Positions 46,222 to 48,404 of a DNA stretch of 48,404 bases are shown one piece after another; the stretch's first letter is position 1, and each line of letters starts with the position of its first letter. This DNA comes from Ciona intestinalis (lineage: Eukaryota; Chordata; Ascidiacea; Phlebobranchia; Cionidae). A program made the position numbers and the translations under genes. The stretch spans positions 1 to 48,404 of the forward strand of contig NW_004190340.2 of NCBI RefSeq assembly GCF_000224145.3. The letters are read 5' to 3'. A model generated the notes under the pieces. That model was given only the letters and a program-made list of their open reading frames with translations. It had not been told where the DNA came from and searched no databases.

Positions 46222-47424
46222 CTGATGAATTTGAATCACCTGAACGATTGGCAGAATACATTCATTATCTTGATCAAAATGATGAAGCTTACTTAAAATA
46301 CTTGGCTTACAAAGATCAACCGGAACTTCCAAATAAATGGTTATCGGAAACTCTTAATAATCGAAAGTGGGATTTAAATGGAGAAGATACAAACAACTTT
46401 GTTGGTGGATATGAATGTTATGTTTGTGGAGAGGTAAAATTCATTCGAGGCGTTTTGTCTGATAAAAAATAGGAGGAAAATTGTCGGAATAAATAAATAG
46501 AAAAATATCTTTAAAGTTTGCTTTAAGTTTTTTTTGGTGTAGTTGTACAAACCTTACCTTGATATTTTTTACTCTGGACGTTCTTTTGATATATGTAAAT
46601 TCAAAATCTTATTATTGGTTTTTGTCATAATACAAATATATATAGTTTTTCTTAAATTACAGATGCATAGGATGGAGGCAAAATTGAGAAAAGGAATAAA
46701 AATCTCACCGCGTGTTGTACCACATAATCATTTAGATTGTTCACCACCCCAACCATCTATTGGAGATATATCTGATATTCCACCAAATGATCAGTATGTA
46801 ATAGTGTTTATGTTATAGACCAGTGTTACCCTATCTTTTTAAATGCCCCACTCCCCCCCTGGACAACGAGCGGTGTATCAAACACCCCCGCAAAAAAAGT
46901 AAAACTAAGTTATTTATCATTCATCACTTAAAGTCCTACTTTAATTAAAGAAATGAGGGTAGTGAGTGGTGCAATGCCGTCAACCTCTTGCAGCGGCGGA
47001 CAAAGCATTCCCCCCCACTACAACATATGCAAAGAAGGCAATCATGTGCCCAATAAATTTTTTCAGTCAAACATCATCATTTCCCGTTTTACGCTTTATA
47101 GGCACATCGGGGTACAGCTGCCCTGAGTTACTCTCACCTGTCCAGCTTAGCTAGTGACCCCAAATTGCCCAGTTTATAGCCAGTGGCTACATTGGGAACC
47201 ACTGTAATCATACAGTATTACCGCTAAGCTTTTATTTGGTAATTCACTGTATTTACCTTTACAGCTTACATAATTGGATCAGTGATTATTGGCAGAATCT
47301 TGATCAAGCAGTTGCATTGCGTGATATGGTGTTGGAGGGTGTGAGTGACTCAGAATCATTGTGGTCATATATTGAACGTAGATATCATGCTGGGGAGGGA
47401 GCCATGCAACACAACGAGTTATGA
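46222..47424 (+). CDS. FUT10/FUT11-type fucosyltransferase (GT10), last three exons
   Basis: Exons 46222-46433, 46663-46793 and 47265-47424 (TGA), GT-AG borders, phases 2/0, 0/2 and 1/stop in agreement. The translation ESPERLAEYIHYLDQNDEAY, YLKYLAYKD, GGYECYVCGE, HNHLDCSPPQPS, IPPNDHLHNW and DYWQNLDQAVALRDMV follows the C-terminal part of animal FUT10/FUT11. Those are ER-resident GT10 family enzymes now reported to O-fucosylate EMI domains (POFUT3/POFUT4). Exon 46222 needs one base from an upstream exon that is not in the window, so the membrane anchor and most of the catalytic domain are missing. The upstream side is the gap at 45924-45973 and the transposon cluster. I cannot say whether it is FUT10 or FUT11. 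Confidence 0.92.
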
Positions 47425-47887
47425 GAATTGGGTTGTGAAAAGAGGTATTTCTTAGTTTTATAAATCTTTATCCAAATAAGTGATTAATTTTGTTCTCTTT
47501 CTCAAATGAAAGTTTTTGTCACAAATAAGTCCAGTGACTGGCTTTATTTATGTCAATGTATTCAAGAATTTTAAGTATCCATGGTTTATTTTTTACATCT
47601 CAGTTTATAACAAGATTATGCAAATCTTAAAGGAACAATAATTTAATTTAACCAATTTTGCGACTTGTGGAGATTGATCTTGTGCAAATTCAAAAAATGT
47701 TATACATGGCAACATAGACAATTTAGATGAACATAAAAACAGAAGCAACAATTTAAACGATTTTGTGCTTGGTGTTTAACATAGGTTAATGTAGCGGTTT
47801 AATGATTTAAACAATGATTAAATGAAAGTTGATACAGTCTCACTTGTTCATGTAAATGTGACAGCTATTTAATGAAACTTTGCAGAG
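47425..47887. other. Convergent spacer, nothing recognised
   Basis: AT-rich stretch between the stop of the fucosyltransferase gene (plus) and the stop of the minus-strand exon. No AATAAA was seen close to the plus-strand stop; an ATTAAA occurs near 47817. Confidence 0.4.
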
Positions 47888-48107
47888 TTAAACTTTGGTG
47901 GTCGAGGTCGGACACACGGGGTCAGTGCAACACGTTCCACCCATCAGTAAAGCGCCCTCTGGTGATTGAATGCAATCATTTGATGTCAAAGTGATCGCCA
48001 ATGAGCCGTGACTTTGATTGCTTCGTTGTCGCTGACGTGTCATGTTGGCTGCTCGACTGACACGAACACGTTTACGAACAAAAATATCCAATGGTTTTAT
48101 GCATGAT
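47888..48107 (-). CDS. 3' terminal exon of an unidentified gene
   Basis: An acceptor (TTTCAG|) at 48108-48109 is followed by an open frame to a TAA at 47888-47890. It encodes SCIKPLDIFVRKRVRVSR, a basic stretch, then a Ser/Gln-rich region and GGTCCTDPVCPTSTTKV. The end (T-T-K-V) fits a class I PDZ-binding motif, and a basic segment after a Cys would suit a cytoplasmic tail, but there is no membrane segment in view. A small exon candidate at 48211-48249 does not splice to it in frame. Family unknown. Confidence 0.5.
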
Positions 48108-48404
48108 CTGAAATTACAAATAAACCAAAGTTTCATATAATATGTTGCAAAAATTTGTATAATTTCATTGGCATTAGTTAAAATTGAGACATTAACCAAA
48201 AGATTTACCATAGATGCACGCAGCGATAGTTTGATGTGTAACTTGTGCTGATAATAAATAATTAAACGTCTGTGGAACACCACACAACGAGATATTTTAA
48301 TTTACCAAGATAAAAATATGAATACTTACCTTTACTACAACATATTTAAAGCTTACCCATAAAGTACACTGAGTACATTTGAATATAAGATTGGATTGAG
48401 AGCC

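Overview
This is eukaryotic DNA, almost certainly from a tunicate of the genus Ciona. The genes are short, with many small GT-AG introns. The intergenic DNA is AT-rich. There are repeated copies of a MITE whose ends read TATAGTAGGGTGGGGGAAG, and of a tRNA-derived SINE, both of which I associate with Ciona. P-type, PIF/Harbinger and hAT-like transposon remains fill the right part. The sequence is a draft: five N runs (32061-32110, 34890-35014, 37246-37295, 40347-40396, 45924-45973) and one N at 200. All exon models were built by hand from splice sites, reading phase and remembered family similarity; no search was run.

Left part (about 1-13.5 kb, minus strand): a GRAMD1/Aster sterol-transfer gene with GRAM domain, VASt domain and a C-terminal membrane anchor. 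Its body is 16 exons from 5611 down to 992. It has at least two alternative 5' ends that join the same GRAM exon in the same phase: a 214-codon first exon at 5738-6379, and a chain of small exons at 7860-9676 that can be fed from 11705-12228 or 13400-13539. Introns carry MITEs, SINEs and a retrocopy of the 3' half of a leucine tRNA.

Middle (13.5-26 kb, plus strand): about 4.6 kb with no gene I can support, then an eight-exon gene (18205-22049) for an unrecognised, largely disordered protein of about 874 residues, then a two-exon gene (23977-25757) for a type I membrane protein with leucine-rich repeats.

26.9-31.7 kb (minus strand): a complete 13-exon ATP6V1H gene (V-ATPase subunit H, 481 residues), every junction in phase.

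32-46 kb: a transposon cluster. Two long and one partial copy of a THAP-domain P-type transposon lie in the same orientation, with an immunoglobulin-domain fragment between the first two. They are followed by a broken hAT-like transposase, inverted fragments of a P-type C-terminus, and a decayed PIF/Harbinger transposase in which one exon region is repeated about six times. Many short direct duplications and homopolymer differences beside gaps suggest that part of this is assembly error.

46.2-48.3 kb: the last three exons of a FUT10/FUT11-type fucosyltransferase gene (plus strand; upstream exons absent) and one 3' exon of an unidentified minus-strand gene. The main genes are unrelated in function and there are no operons.
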